From assembly GCF_946408925.1 (NCBI RefSeq), contig NZ_CAMJUE010000001.1:1-64000 (forward strand): a stretch of DNA of 64,000 nucleotides, read 5' to 3'. The translations under genes and the position numbers were made by a program. Below the pieces are notes generated by a model, which made no database searches, was not told the DNA's origin, and saw only the letters and a program-made list of their open reading frames with translations. Each line of letters begins with the position of its first letter. Positions within the stretch are counted from its first letter, which is position 1. This stretch comes from an uncultured Methanobrevibacter sp. (GTDB lineage Archaea; Methanobacteriota; Methanobacteria; Methanobacteriales; Methanobacteriaceae). Below, in pieces: positions 28,094 to 37,208 of this stretch.

Positions 28094-29090
28094 AATATTC
28101 ATTTCTTGCTTCAACCATTGCTTTAATATTGTCCAGTGGGGAATTTGGTGCAATTCCACAACTCGGAGCTATCAAACCAATGCCTTCATCCAGCACTGTT
28201 TTGACGTCATTTTTAACATCATCAGCGCTGCCGCTTAATAATGTGTTTGATGTTGATATGTTTCCAATGATTAAGCAGTCAACATCTTCAATGTCCTTTT
28301 CTGCCTGAGGGATATTGACAGCTTCTTCCACACTTATTCCATTGAATCCGCAGGTTGCCATATCCCTTATGATTGGTTGTGTTGAACCGCAGATGTGCAG
28401 GACTTTCGGGATTTCAATATAGTCTGCAAGGTCTTCAAGATTAGGTTTGATTAATGACTTGAACTGATTCGGATCAATCAATTCTGGTGAGGCTGTAGGT
28501 TCGTTTACACAGATAATGTCTGCTCCATGTTCCTGAATTGCCTCCACATAATCCATGCTTACATCCACACAATTCTCAACGGCAATTTCAACCTCTTCGA
28601 TATCGGTTTTCATGTATCTTACAAGGTTTTCAATTCCAAGAAGGTGGCCGGTTAATGTAAAAGGTCCGGTAATACCCACAATTATTGGCAATTCTTCATA
28701 TTTATCCTTTAAAATATCAATTGCCTTTAAAACTGTTGGAATCCTTCCTCTTTTTGTAAAATCATTTGGTGCTTCTATATCATCGGCATACTCAAATGGT
28801 GAAATCTCAACTTCAGGCACTCTTTCATTGTTTCCAAGTGATACGTCACAGCCTAAAGCTTCTGCTTCCACGGTTAAACAGAATGGCAATCTTGCACATT
28901 CAAGTCCTGCCAGTTCATATAGTGAACTTGCGAGTGTTGCCATTTGTTCAGGGTCTGTGTGTGCTTCTGGCCATGAGGTATTTGTTTTTTCCATTGCATC
29001 AACTATTCCAAGTTGTGTTACACTAACTACTGGTTTAACATCAACTTTTTCACCAGTCAATGCATTAATAAGATTTTCTTTATAATTCAT
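28083..29090 (-). CDS. mtaA: Methylcobamide:CoM methyltransferase, MtaA/CmuA family
   Basis: The 335-aa protein is of the uroporphyrinogen-decarboxylase-like fold used by MtaA/MtbA. Zinc ligands of the family are visible as HICG (VLHICGSTQP) and a later cysteine in APSCGIAPNSP. MtaA moves the methyl group from the corrinoid of MtaC to coenzyme M. It is last in a tightly packed mtaB-mtaC-ramA-like-mtaA unit, with a 2-bp gap to the preceding gene, which supports the methanol assignment over methylamine. Length is normal for the family. Confidence 0.88.
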   Translation of the reverse strand: MNYKENLINALTGEKVDVKPVVSVTQLGIVDAMEKTNTSWPEAHTDPEQMATLASSLYELAGLECARLPFCLTVEAEALGCDVSLGNNERVPEVEISPFEYADDIEAPNDFTKRGRIPTVLKAIDILKDKYEELPIIVGITGPFTLTGHLLGIENLVRYMKTDIEEVEIAVENCVDVSMDYVEAIQEHGADIICVNEPTASPELIDPNQFKSLIKPNLEDLADYIEIPKVLHICGSTQPIIRDMATCGFNGISVEEAVNIPQAEKDIEDVDCLIIGNISTSNTLLSGSADDVKNDVKTVLDEGIGLIAPSCGIAPNSPLDNIKAMVEARNEYFNL

Positions 29091-29092
29091 GT

Positions 29093-30697
29093 TTATTCAC
29101 TACCTTTGTTGTAAAATTTGTTATATTTAAAAGCTTTTTCACTGCAGTTTGTCATGCATCTTAGGCATCCGAGTCCGGAACACAGGTCACTTCTTAAATG
29201 GAATCCGTCATCACCTAAAGATAATGCATTTTCGGGACAATTATCTACACATTTCATACAATAAATGCAATTGTCAAATGAAGCAATCATAGTATTTGAA
29301 ATGTCAACTGTTTGAATGGATTTTTCACTATCATTAGCTATATCTCTATCAAATAACTTATGTATTTTAGGATTTTCATTTAATGGAGGAATGTCCTGAA
29401 AACCGTATTTGCCAAGCCATTCCTTATACATCCAGAAGGGCATATTCTCCTCATAGAGGGATAATTCCAAAGAATAGATTTTCTCAAAAATCTCAGATGT
29501 TGCAAGCATGATATGGTTGCTTTCAATATCATCTGCAATCTCCTGCAGTTCATCAAGTAAATCCGGGTTGATTGCAATATCGTGAGCCATTGCAAGTGAA
29601 GTGTTTCCTATCTGATAAATTTCATCAGACGAGGATGGAATTTGTCCGATTTTCATTGATTTGGCAGCATCAACATAAAATCCCGAAGCCCCTGCCATAT
29701 AGACGGAATCAATTTCATCCAAATAAATATCGGAACTTTCACACAAAGTCAACTCGGCCGCCCTGAATGCTCCGAGAGCCTTTCCGATATTTGAAATGTC
29801 ATTTTGTGTTAAATAGATGTCATCCTGTAGGTTAATATGGTCATCAACTTTACCGTCTTTAATTATTTCATCTTCAATGCCTAATGAGAATGCTGCTATT
29901 ACTCCGGTTCCTGTGATTCCTTTTGCTTCAATATTTCCCTTTTGAATCGTATCGCCGGTTCTAGGATTGATTAAATCACCGTCAACTACCATCAAATCAT
30001 TATTCAGAACTTTCATTCTCCAATAATTGTCTTCCTTTTCAATATCACAAATGGTATTTGGAGAGGCAAGACGGCCCTTTTCGATAGTTTGACCTTCAAT
30101 TGCAGGGCCTGCGGCAGCTGAAGCGGTGTAGATTTCACCTTCAACAATCAATGCCATTTCAGCATTGGTTCCAAAGTCAATGATTAGGGAATCCTCATCT
30201 TTGTTTAATGCATCTGACTTATAAAGCATGGCCAATGCATCCGCACCGATTTCGTGCTTTATTGCAGGAGGAATCAAAACATCTGCGTCACTGGGAATGT
30301 TCAATCCAAGTTCAGATGCCTTTAAAATCTTGGACTTTCGGGATGGTGGTGTGATGTCATGTTCTTTAAGTGCATTTTCGCCCCAAAATGCCAGATCCCT
30401 AATCTCAATGTTGTTGAATAATGATAATTGAATGGGATTTCCACAAACACTTAAACGTTTGACATTGTCAACTTCCAAATTGCCAATAACTTTATTGATT
30501 GCATCAATCAAAAGTTCATTTGCCTTGTTGCGTCCAACTTCAAGTGCAAAGTGAAGATGATCTACAACATTGGCTCCCGGCAAAGGATGTCTTAAGGTAA
30601 TAGCGGTAGATATTGTTTTGCCATTGGTCAGGTCATAGCTTTGGGCTCTGATTCCGCTGGTTCCAATATCTATGGCTATTGCATATTCTGTAGTCAT
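29093..30697 (-). CDS. RamA-like reductive activator of the corrinoid protein
   Basis: The protein has 534 aa. The N-terminal part is an ASKHA-type ATPase fold (IAIDIGTSGIRAQSYDL, IIDFGTNAEMALI, YMAGASGFYVDAAKSM). The C-terminus is a two-cluster ferredoxin domain (NCIYCMKCVDNCPENAL and CSGLGCLRCMTNCSEKAF). This is the RamA/RamM layout, an ATP-dependent reductant that returns oxidised Co(II) in methyltransferase corrinoid proteins to Co(I). Here the partner is presumably MtaC, encoded just upstream with a 6-bp gap. The usual archaeal RamA has similar length, so the protein looks complete. Confidence 0.88.
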   Translation of the reverse strand: MTTEYAIAIDIGTSGIRAQSYDLTNGKTISTAITLRHPLPGANVVDHLHFALEVGRNKANELLIDAINKVIGNLEVDNVKRLSVCGNPIQLSLFNNIEIRDLAFWGENALKEHDITPPSRKSKILKASELGLNIPSDADVLIPPAIKHEIGADALAMLYKSDALNKDEDSLIIDFGTNAEMALIVEGEIYTASAAAGPAIEGQTIEKGRLASPNTICDIEKEDNYWRMKVLNNDLMVVDGDLINPRTGDTIQKGNIEAKGITGTGVIAAFSLGIEDEIIKDGKVDDHINLQDDIYLTQNDISNIGKALGAFRAAELTLCESSDIYLDEIDSVYMAGASGFYVDAAKSMKIGQIPSSSDEIYQIGNTSLAMAHDIAINPDLLDELQEIADDIESNHIMLATSEIFEKIYSLELSLYEENMPFWMYKEWLGKYGFQDIPPLNENPKIHKLFDRDIANDSEKSIQTVDISNTMIASFDNCIYCMKCVDNCPENALSLGDDGFHLRSDLCSGLGCLRCMTNCSEKAFKYNKFYNKGSE

Positions 30698-30703
30698 TAT
30701 AAT

Positions 30704-31531
30704 CTAGCTTGCATATTCTGATACGAATTCTCCGACAACATCACTGTACTCTTTTCTTAAATCTTCCCAATTCTTGTTGTCATTTAATATTGCATCTGCT
30801 AATTTCGGGGTGTGGTAAGCTTCAACACCGTAAACTGTCATAGGCATACTTTCAACATAATCTTTCCTTACCGCTCCTCCGCCGCAGCCGATAGCCGGAA
30901 CTTCAAGACCTTCTTGCTCAAGTGCGTCAACCACTTTGGAAAATGCGGTCATTGTGGTGGTCATGAGTGCAGTGCCTGTCATGAATATAGGGTCATATTC
31001 TTTTACTGCTTCAACGACTTTTGCGGCTGGAACATCACGGCCTAAATCAATTGCTTCGTAACCGCCTGCCCTTAAAAACATTAAAATCAGGTTTTTACCA
31101 ATGTCATGAGGGTCTCCTTCAGCAACAAAACAGACTACTGTTCCTTTTGTATCGCTTTTGCGGCCAAGTACGCTTTCACATTCCTTTACACTTTCCATCA
31201 TTGCATCTCCTGCAAGCATAAGGTCCGGTAGGAAATACACTCCTTTTGTGTATAGGGTACTTACCGCATCAATTCCTTTCATCAATCCGTTGTTGATTAT
31301 TTCAATTGGGGAGATTCCTTCGTCAAGTGCTTTTTTAACATCCTTAAGTGCATTGATTTTATCTTCATATAATATTTCCAATGATATTGTTCTGAATGGT
31401 TCCTCTTCAGGTAATATCTCTTTAACTTCAGGATAATCTTCCGCTTTCATGGCAGCTCCTTCTGCAACAACATTATATCTGATAGCTATCTTTTCCTGGT
31501 TCATTTTTTCTTCCAAATCTTTGTAACTCAT
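30704..31531 (-). CDS. mtaC: Methanol corrinoid protein MtaC
   Basis: The 275-aa protein has a helical cap domain (residues about 50-140) and a B12-binding Rossmann domain. The cobalt-ligating motif DPHDIGKNL (DxHxxG) is at about residue 161, and CFVAEGDPHD and GCGGGAVRKDY complete the corrinoid pocket. MtaC carries the corrinoid that accepts the methyl group from methanol via MtaB and passes it to MtaA. It has a normal length and lies 9 bp after mtaB. Confidence 0.92.
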   Translation of the reverse strand: MSYKDLEEKMNQEKIAIRYNVVAEGAAMKAEDYPEVKEILPEEEPFRTISLEILYEDKINALKDVKKALDEGISPIEIINNGLMKGIDAVSTLYTKGVYFLPDLMLAGDAMMESVKECESVLGRKSDTKGTVVCFVAEGDPHDIGKNLILMFLRAGGYEAIDLGRDVPAAKVVEAVKEYDPIFMTGTALMTTTMTAFSKVVDALEQEGLEVPAIGCGGGAVRKDYVESMPMTVYGVEAYHTPKLADAILNDNKNWEDLRKEYSDVVGEFVSEYAS

Positions 31532-31540
31532 TTCAATCCC

Positions 31541-32929
31541 TCAGTTTAATTCATAGTTTTTAGGGTCGAAATCTTCTACTTTACGACCGTAACGTCTGTT
31601 TGCTCTTTTTATGAATTTTGCAGAATCATCAGGTAATTTTTTAAATGATCTCATTGCACTTTCAAGACTGTCCTGTTCAAATCTTGTCAATTGCATTTTT
31701 TTGGCTTCAACAGCTTCTGTAATGATGTTGCATACTTCAAGCGCTGCTGCAATGCTTCTTCGGTATGGGTCATCACCGTATTCAACTATTGCTTCACCAA
31801 TTCTGTATGCATTATCATATGCCAAGATTAACGCCTGTGGGTCTCTGTATTTGTCAGTCAATGTGTACAGGTCTCTTAAATCTTTGTGTTTTCCTGTTTC
31901 AATGGATGTGTTCATTAATGCAGCTTCAAAACCTGTTGCCTGAAGCCATACTTCTGGTGTGGTTCCTCCCATCTCTTCACGATGGTATACTGATTCATTA
32001 CTCCAGCAGTCACATATTCCTGCTATCAGGTTGCCCATAAGGTCTGAATGTGCACATACTGCATTTTTACCTTCTGTTGCAATTGGAACTCCACTTATTG
32101 CCTTTACGATAGGATTTTCATATCCACAGTCCTTAAGAGGTCCTTTTGCACCACATTCAACAGCCACTAAACTGTTTGCAGCACCTATTCCTCTAGCAAT
32201 TGCTGCAAATGTGTGTGAACAGTCTTTGTCAAGCAGCCCTCCTGCCAAAAACATTGCTGTGTTGGATTGTGAACAGTTGGTGTCTCCTCCTGGAATTACA
32301 TTGTGTTTGTCACAAATTTTCACGATTTCTGTCCACATGAATTCCATGTCTATGCTTCCAAGTACTCCTATTCCGAAGAGCAATGCCCGTGGGTCTCCTC
32401 TTGAAATACCATAATCTGAAACTGACTTTCCTCCGGTTGTTTCAATACAGATTATTGATGCTCCGTTTTCACAGCATTGTTCTATTGATTCCATGACATT
32501 TTGGTACTGTTCTGATGTTCTGTATGTTGAACCCTTTTCCTCGTCACGGATATCTGCAGGGGTTGCTTTCAGTGCTGTTTTGATTCCATATTCATCTTGG
32601 AAATGTTCCAATACTTCCACCTGTGCCTGTGTACATTCACCTGCCCAGTCAGGGTTTGCGGTCTGTTGGGCAATGTGTTCCTGTTCGAGGATAAAAGATG
32701 GCAATCCTATATTGACTGCTCTTTGGCATGCGCTTATTGCTATGTTTCTGCATTCTGAAACCATGCTTTCCTTGGAGTTTTCACTTCCTTCTTTCGGTGC
32801 TACTTTAATTATTGGATTAACGTATCCTGCTCCTACTTCTAAACCGTTTCTTGTTTTTACTGGGTGCTTAGCAAATCCAAAACACATTTCGTCTGGACTT
32901 TCATATTCCATTTTTGTAAATCGTTTCAT
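31541..32929 (-). CDS. mtaB: Methanol:corrinoid methyltransferase MtaB
   Basis: The 462-aa protein matches MtaB: MKRFTKMEYESPDEMCFGFAKHPV at the start, zinc-ligand regions IICIETTGG, GGDTNCSQSNT and AVECGAKGPLKDCG, and the C-terminal ANRRYGRKVEDFDP. It cleaves the C-O bond of methanol and methylates the cobalt of MtaC. It is first in the operon, with an AGGTGAT ribosome binding site and a TATA-like box about 40 nt upstream. In Methanobrevibacter it may support H2-dependent methanol reduction or scavenging of methanol from pectin; this is general knowledge, not seen here. Confidence 0.93.
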   Translation of the reverse strand: MKRFTKMEYESPDEMCFGFAKHPVKTRNGLEVGAGYVNPIIKVAPKEGSENSKESMVSECRNIAISACQRAVNIGLPSFILEQEHIAQQTANPDWAGECTQAQVEVLEHFQDEYGIKTALKATPADIRDEEKGSTYRTSEQYQNVMESIEQCCENGASIICIETTGGKSVSDYGISRGDPRALLFGIGVLGSIDMEFMWTEIVKICDKHNVIPGGDTNCSQSNTAMFLAGGLLDKDCSHTFAAIARGIGAANSLVAVECGAKGPLKDCGYENPIVKAISGVPIATEGKNAVCAHSDLMGNLIAGICDCWSNESVYHREEMGGTTPEVWLQATGFEAALMNTSIETGKHKDLRDLYTLTDKYRDPQALILAYDNAYRIGEAIVEYGDDPYRRSIAAALEVCNIITEAVEAKKMQLTRFEQDSLESAMRSFKKLPDDSAKFIKRANRRYGRKVEDFDPKNYELN

Positions 32930-32968
32930 ACAATCACCTTCAGTTAATTAAAAGTATCAATTAATTAG

Positions 32969-32976
32969 TATTTAAA
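32969..32976 (-). promoter_or_regulatory. TATA-like box of the mtaB operon
   Basis: TTTAAATA on the minus strand lies about 40 nt upstream of the mtaB ATG. Spacing would put transcription start around 32945 and leave a short leader before the AGGTGAT ribosome binding site. This is inferred from archaeal promoter spacing. Confidence 0.5.
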
Positions 32977-33508
32977 GTAGGTTATTTTTAAAGTTAAATT
33001 GATAAAATTGATAAATATAATGCATGTTATATTTTGATTAAATAGGTTATTTTGCAATTATCTTGTCTTAAAATTAATATCTAAATAAAATAAGGGTGTA
33101 ATATCTTAATTTTAAATTTTATTTAATATTTTTCAATTTTCGTTAAAAAAATCAGTATTGTAAAGTCGATTTGAATAATATTAAAACAGATTGAAAAAGT
33201 AAAGTGTGTTTGATAAAATGTTTATAATTTGTAAAAATTATTTTTCATTTTAAAATTGTTTTATTAACAGCGGATTAGTTGTTATATGTTGTCAAAAATT
33301 CAAAAAGCAATGTTTCGGTTAAGAAATTTTATTTTTCTTAAGTTCTTTTGCATGTTTAATCGGTTAGTAAACTATGTTTATTTTTTAATTTTAATATAGT
33401 GTCATTTGTTTTTAAAATATTGATTTTTAATTAATCATTGCTTAATTAAAATGATATTGGATAATTTTTGTTGTATTCAAATGTAAGTTAAAGTAAAAAC
33501 TTTAACCT
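32977..33508. other. Long AT-rich region between the divergent mta operon and fusA unit
   Basis: More than 500 bp without an ORF lie between two divergent promoters. The sequence is very AT-rich with several short A/T palindromes but no structure that I can identify as a riboswitch or RNA gene. Its length is unusual in this otherwise compact stretch. It may hold regulatory sites for methanol-dependent expression or an unrecognised ncRNA. Confidence 0.4.
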
Positions 33509-33509
33509 A

Positions 33510-33517
33510 TTTATATG
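33510..33517 (+). promoter_or_regulatory. TATA-like box of the small ORF/fusA unit
   Basis: TTTATATG lies 49 nt upstream of the GGAGG sequence-bearing small ORF start. Expected transcription start is near 33540. I see no comparable TATA box between the small ORF and fusA, so this promoter probably serves both. Confidence 0.45.
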
Positions 33518-33565
33518 CCTGTTATAATATATTATTATTAATAAAATATTTAGGAGGTGTTTATC

Positions 33566-33646
33566 ATGGGGCTTGAAGATTCACAAACAGATTTCAATTG
33601 TATGAAAATCGAATCTAGCGAAAGCCTTGTGATTTGCACTAAATAG
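33566..33646 (+). CDS. 26-aa small ORF with strong RBS, upstream of EF-2
   Basis: This ORF is too short for the track. AGGAGGTGT at 33552-33560 is an almost perfect ribosome binding site, five bases before the ATG. The peptide begins MGLEDSQTDFNCMK, is mildly acidic, has two cysteines (positions 12 and 24) and ends ICTK. A T-tract (CTTTTTTT) follows the stop directly, then 84 bp to the fusA ATG. The strong start site and TATA box argue that it is translated. Function is unknown; a leader peptide or a small stand-alone protein are both possible. Confidence 0.55.
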   Translation: MGLEDSQTDFNCMKIESSESLVICTK

Positions 33647-33730
33647 CTTTTTTTAGATAAACAATAGTATTTTTGATTTTTTTATTTTTTCTTCGGTTTT
33701 CATACGTTAAACAATTTTAGGAGTAACAAC

Positions 33731-35920
33731 ATGACAAGAAAAAATAAAATGATGTTAAAAATAAAGGAATTGATGTATGAACCTCAAAGGATTAGGAATA
33801 TTGGCATATGTGCTCACATTGATCATGGTAAAACAACACTGTCCGATAATCTGATGGCGGGAGCCGGATTGATTTCAAAAGATTTGGCTGGAGACCAGTT
33901 AATCATGGACACTAAATCCGATGAAAGGGAACGTGGAATTACAATTGATGCTGCAAATGCTTCCATGGTTCAAAAATATCGTGGTGAGGAATATCTGATC
34001 AATTTAATTGACACTCCAGGGCATGTTGACTTTGGTGGGGATGTTACCCGTGCCATGAGGGCAGTTGACGGAGCGGTTGTTGTTGTGTGTGCCGTTGACG
34101 GAATAAAACCACAGACTGAAACAGTCCTGAGGCAGGCATTAAAGGAAAATGTAAAGCCTGTTTTGTTCATAAACAAGGTCGACAGGCTGATTAATGAACT
34201 CCAATACTCAGAAAAGCAGCTTCAGGAAAAATTCCTTAAAATATTTATGGATGTCAACAATTTAATCAAAAACCTTGCACCTGAAGATAAAAACTGGCAA
34301 CTCAATTTTGAAAACGGCAGTGTTGCATTCGGTTCAGCATATCAGAACTGGGCAATCAATGTGCCTATGATGAAGGAAACCGGCATTAAATTTAAAGATA
34401 TTATAGAATACTATCGTCAGGGCAAAACCGATGAGCTGGCTGAGCATCTGCCTTTATACGATGTTTTGCTGAACATGGTCATTGAACATCTGCCTTCTCC
34501 GGATGTTGCCCAAACTTACAGGGTTCCAAAGATTTGGAACGGGGATACTGAATCTGATGAAGGTCAGACAATGTTAAAAGCTTCTGCTGAGGGTCCTCTT
34601 GCAGCCATGATAACCAATGTTGCCGAAGATGAGTTTGCAGGTTTGGTTTCAACATGCAGAGTGTATGGGGGAACACTTAAAAAAGGAGATGAGGTATATC
34701 TTGTCGGATCCAAGGTCAAATCACGTCTCCAGCAGGTTGGAGTATTCAACGGTTCTAAAACCATTGATACCGGAAATGTTCCGGCGGGTAACATTGCATA
34801 TGTTACCGGAATTAAGGATGCAACAGCAGGTGAAACATTATGTCTTGATTCAAACAGAATGCCTGAATTTGAACCGATTGACCATATTTCAGAGCCTGTC
34901 GTTACCATTGCAGTCGAGCCTAAAAAAACAAAGGATTTGCCAAAGTTAATCAATGTGTTAAGAAGTATCGCAAAACAGGATCCAACTATCAGGGTTAACA
35001 TCAACGAAAAGACTGGTGAACAGCTGATTTCAGGTATGGGAGAGCTTCACCTGGAAGTTATGGTCAATAGGATGAAAAACGATAATGAATTGGATATAGT
35101 TACATCAGAACCTATTGTTGTTTACCGGGAAAGTGTTTTAGGTACTGCAGGTCCTGTCGAAGGAAAATCTCCAAACAAGCACAACAGATTCTACATTGAA
35201 GTGGAACCTCTGGATGACGGTATCATAAACGCATTGAACAATAATGATTTAAAAGAGGGCAGGGTCAAATCCAAGGATATGGCTCAGAAATTTATGGAAT
35301 TCGGCATGAATAAGGAAGAGGCAAGACGTGTTTGGACAGTTTATAACAAATCAATGTTTTTAAACATGACTAGGGGTATCCAATACCTTGATGAGGTAAA
35401 GGAGCTTTTGCTTGAAGGATTTGAAGATGCACTTAAAGAGGGGCCATTGGCTTCAGAAGAGGTTTCAGGACTCAAGTTCAAACTGGTTGATGCTAAACTT
35501 CACGAAGATGCTGTTCACAGAGGTCCTGCACAGGTATTGCCTGCTATCAAAGGAGCTATCAATGGAGCAATAATGCTTGCAGATCCATGCTTGCTTGAAC
35601 CGATTCAAAAGGTTTTCATTTCTGCTCCAATAGAATACATTGGTGCATGCAGTCAGGAAATCCAAAACAGACGTGGAATCATGACTGGTCAGGAAATCTT
35701 TGGTGATATAAGTGAAATGGAGTTTGAAGTTCCAATAGCTGAGATGTTCGGATTTGCCGGAGATATCCGGTCTGCAACTGGAGGTATGGGATTATTCTCA
35801 ACAGAAATGAAAGGATTCAACACTTTGCCTCGCAACATGCAGGATAAAATAGTTAAGGAAATCCGTCAAAGAAAAGGCCTTTCAGATGAGCCTTTCAGTG
35901 CTGAACACTACTTAGGATGA
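33731..35920 (+). CDS. fusA: Translation elongation factor 2 (aEF-2)
   Basis: The 729-aa GTPase drives ribosomal translocation. G motifs are present: AHIDHGKTT, the switch-I segment [21 protein letters not shown] and NKVDR. The diphthamide loop near the C-terminus reads [16 protein letters not shown], with the modifiable histidine kept. Length and order match archaeal/eukaryal EF-2. The ATG follows TAGGAG at a normal distance. Unlike many archaea it is not next to rps7/rps12 here, but follows a 26-aa ORF. A hairpin lies just past the stop. Confidence 0.95.
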   Translation: MTRKNKMMLKIKELMYEPQRIRNIGICAHIDHGKTTLSDNLMAGAGLISKDLAGDQLIMDTKSDERERGITIDAANASMVQKYRGEEYLINLIDTPGHVDFGGDVTRAMRAVDGAVVVVCAVDGIKPQTETVLRQALKENVKPVLFINKVDRLINELQYSEKQLQEKFLKIFMDVNNLIKNLAPEDKNWQLNFENGSVAFGSAYQNWAINVPMMKETGIKFKDIIEYYRQGKTDELAEHLPLYDVLLNMVIEHLPSPDVAQTYRVPKIWNGDTESDEGQTMLKASAEGPLAAMITNVAEDEFAGLVSTCRVYGGTLKKGDEVYLVGSKVKSRLQQVGVFNGSKTIDTGNVPAGNIAYVTGIKDATAGETLCLDSNRMPEFEPIDHISEPVVTIAVEPKKTKDLPKLINVLRSIAKQDPTIRVNINEKTGEQLISGMGELHLEVMVNRMKNDNELDIVTSEPIVVYRESVLGTAGPVEGKSPNKHNRFYIEVEPLDDGIINALNNNDLKEGRVKSKDMAQKFMEFGMNKEEARRVWTVYNKSMFLNMTRGIQYLDEVKELLLEGFEDALKEGPLASEEVSGLKFKLVDAKLHEDAVHRGPAQVLPAIKGAINGAIMLADPCLLEPIQKVFISAPIEYIGACSQEIQNRRGIMTGQEIFGDISEMEFEVPIAEMFGFAGDIRSATGGMGLFSTEMKGFNTLPRNMQDKIVKEIRQRKGLSDEPFSAEHYLG

Positions 35921-35938
35921 AAGTGTTATCACTTTCAT
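35917..35938 (+). terminator. Hairpin at the fusA 3' end
   Basis: ATGAAAGTG at 35917-35925 pairs with CACTTTCAT at 35930-35938 around a TTAT loop, and overlaps the stop codon. The following T-tract is short, so this is a weak intrinsic-type terminator or an mRNA-end stabiliser. Confidence 0.5.
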
Positions 35939-36027
35939 TCTAAAACTATTTTTAAGACAAGTAATGTACTAGGTAAATGTGGTGTATTATCAGTTCAAAA
36001 TAATAAAAAAAGATTAAAATTAAAGAA

Positions 36028-36237
36028 TTATTCTCCTTCTAATTCTTTTAATCTGTCACGAATGGCGTTTTCTAAAAATTCCCTTGCTTTTACAAGCTCA
36101 TCATATTCGCCAATTATTTTTGGACCAAATTCAGTTTGTTCTAAAGTAATATCAAACTTTTCAAAAGCATGAGCAAGCATTTGTTCACCAACACCATTAG
36201 GTATGCCCATTTCAAATTCTTGTTTTTCTTCTGCCAT
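36028..36237 (-). CDS. Small conserved-looking protein after tyrS
   Basis: The protein has 69 aa, is acidic and predicted helical, with no membrane segment. Sequence: [20 protein letters not shown] at the start and a charged helix to the end. Its ATG overlaps the tyrS stop, so it is translationally coupled to the tyrS/nmd3/aIF2-beta cluster. I do not know the family; the context suggests a translation- or RNA-related role. Confidence 0.7.
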   Translation of the reverse strand: MAEEKQEFEMGIPNGVGEQMLAHAFEKFDITLEQTEFGPKIIGEYDELVKAREFLENAIRDRLKELEGE

Positions 36238-37199
36238 TAATTTTCCTCCATATATTCTCTTACAGGGGCAAAGAATTCAATTAAGAAATCTTTAATTCCA
36301 TTTTTCAAATCCATTGGATGAAGATTGCCTTCACTGAAATCTTTAATCAATTCATCATGGGTGAGTTCAATGTCTCCGCCGAACTTTTCAGGTCTTTTAA
36401 TTAACAGTTTTTCCTGATTTGGGAAAACAAATGTTTCGGCGATTTCAATCATAGGATTTCCTTCAACTTCTCCATGCGGACAGTAACTCTTGTTGATTTT
36501 TTTAGTTATTTCCTCAACGCTGTCGTCAACTGCAATGTAATTGCCTTTGCTTGAAGACATTTTAGCATCTCCATCAAGACCGTGCAATAATGGAGTGTGA
36601 ATACAGACCGGAACGTTTTCATCAATTCTTTCGAGGTTTTCACGTGCCAGCATTTGGATTTTCCTCTGTTCCATACCTCCAAGGGCAATATCAACTTCAA
36701 GTGCTGCCATATCAACGGTTTGCATAATTGGATAAATAACACTAGCAACCTTAGGATTGTCATCTGCACGGCTTACTTGATCCATACTTCTCCTAGCTCT
36801 TTTTAAAGTAGTCATTGTTGCTAATTGATAAACTTTATTGGTGTACTCAGGATCTAATTGAAATGATGAACCCAGAACATATTCGGTTGTTTCATCAAGA
36901 CCCAATGCCTGGAAACATTTTTTATTGTATTCTGCAGTTTCAGCAATTTCTTCAACAGTTCCCTTACCATTTAAAAACGCATGATAATCCGCTAAAAGTA
37001 TTTTAATTTTAAAACCTAATTTTTGTAATTGTTTTAACTTTTGCACAGTCACAGCATGTCCTAAATGGATTTTACCAGAAGGTTCATAACCTGTATAAGC
37101 TATAGGTTCCTCTTTACTAAGAACTTCCCTTAATTCATCTTCATCAATAACTTCTAATGTACCTTCTTTAATCAATTGAATTTTTTCATCAATATTCAT
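36237..37199 (-). CDS. tyrS: Tyrosyl-tRNA synthetase
   Basis: The 320-aa class I enzyme charges tRNA-Tyr. The HIGH-type signature is [15 protein letters not shown] and the KMSKS motif is [10 protein letters not shown]. The short length and absence of a C-terminal S4 domain match the archaeal/eukaryal type. Tyrosine-pocket residues are suggested by [15 protein letters not shown]. It follows nmd3 by 9 bp in a five-gene minus-strand cluster. Confidence 0.94.
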   Translation of the reverse strand: MNIDEKIQLIKEGTLEVIDEDELREVLSKEEPIAYTGYEPSGKIHLGHAVTVQKLKQLQKLGFKIKILLADYHAFLNGKGTVEEIAETAEYNKKCFQALGLDETTEYVLGSSFQLDPEYTNKVYQLATMTTLKRARRSMDQVSRADDNPKVASVIYPIMQTVDMAALEVDIALGGMEQRKIQMLARENLERIDENVPVCIHTPLLHGLDGDAKMSSSKGNYIAVDDSVEEITKKINKSYCPHGEVEGNPMIEIAETFVFPNQEKLLIKRPEKFGGDIELTHDELIKDFSEGNLHPMDLKNGIKDFLIEFFAPVREYMEEN

Positions 37200-37208
37200 T
37201 TTATCACT

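Noticed and set aside
28555-29085. 176-aa plus-strand ORF over mtaA
   Set aside because: It is an antisense shadow; the minus-strand frame encodes clear MtaA motifs.
31611-32951. Several plus-strand ORFs (91-152 aa) over mtaB
   Set aside because: They are antisense shadows of mtaB. Their Cys/Ser/Leu-rich composition follows from the mtaB codons.
34564-35004. 146-aa minus-strand ORF inside fusA
   Set aside because: It is antisense to conserved EF-2 sequence and has no start signals.
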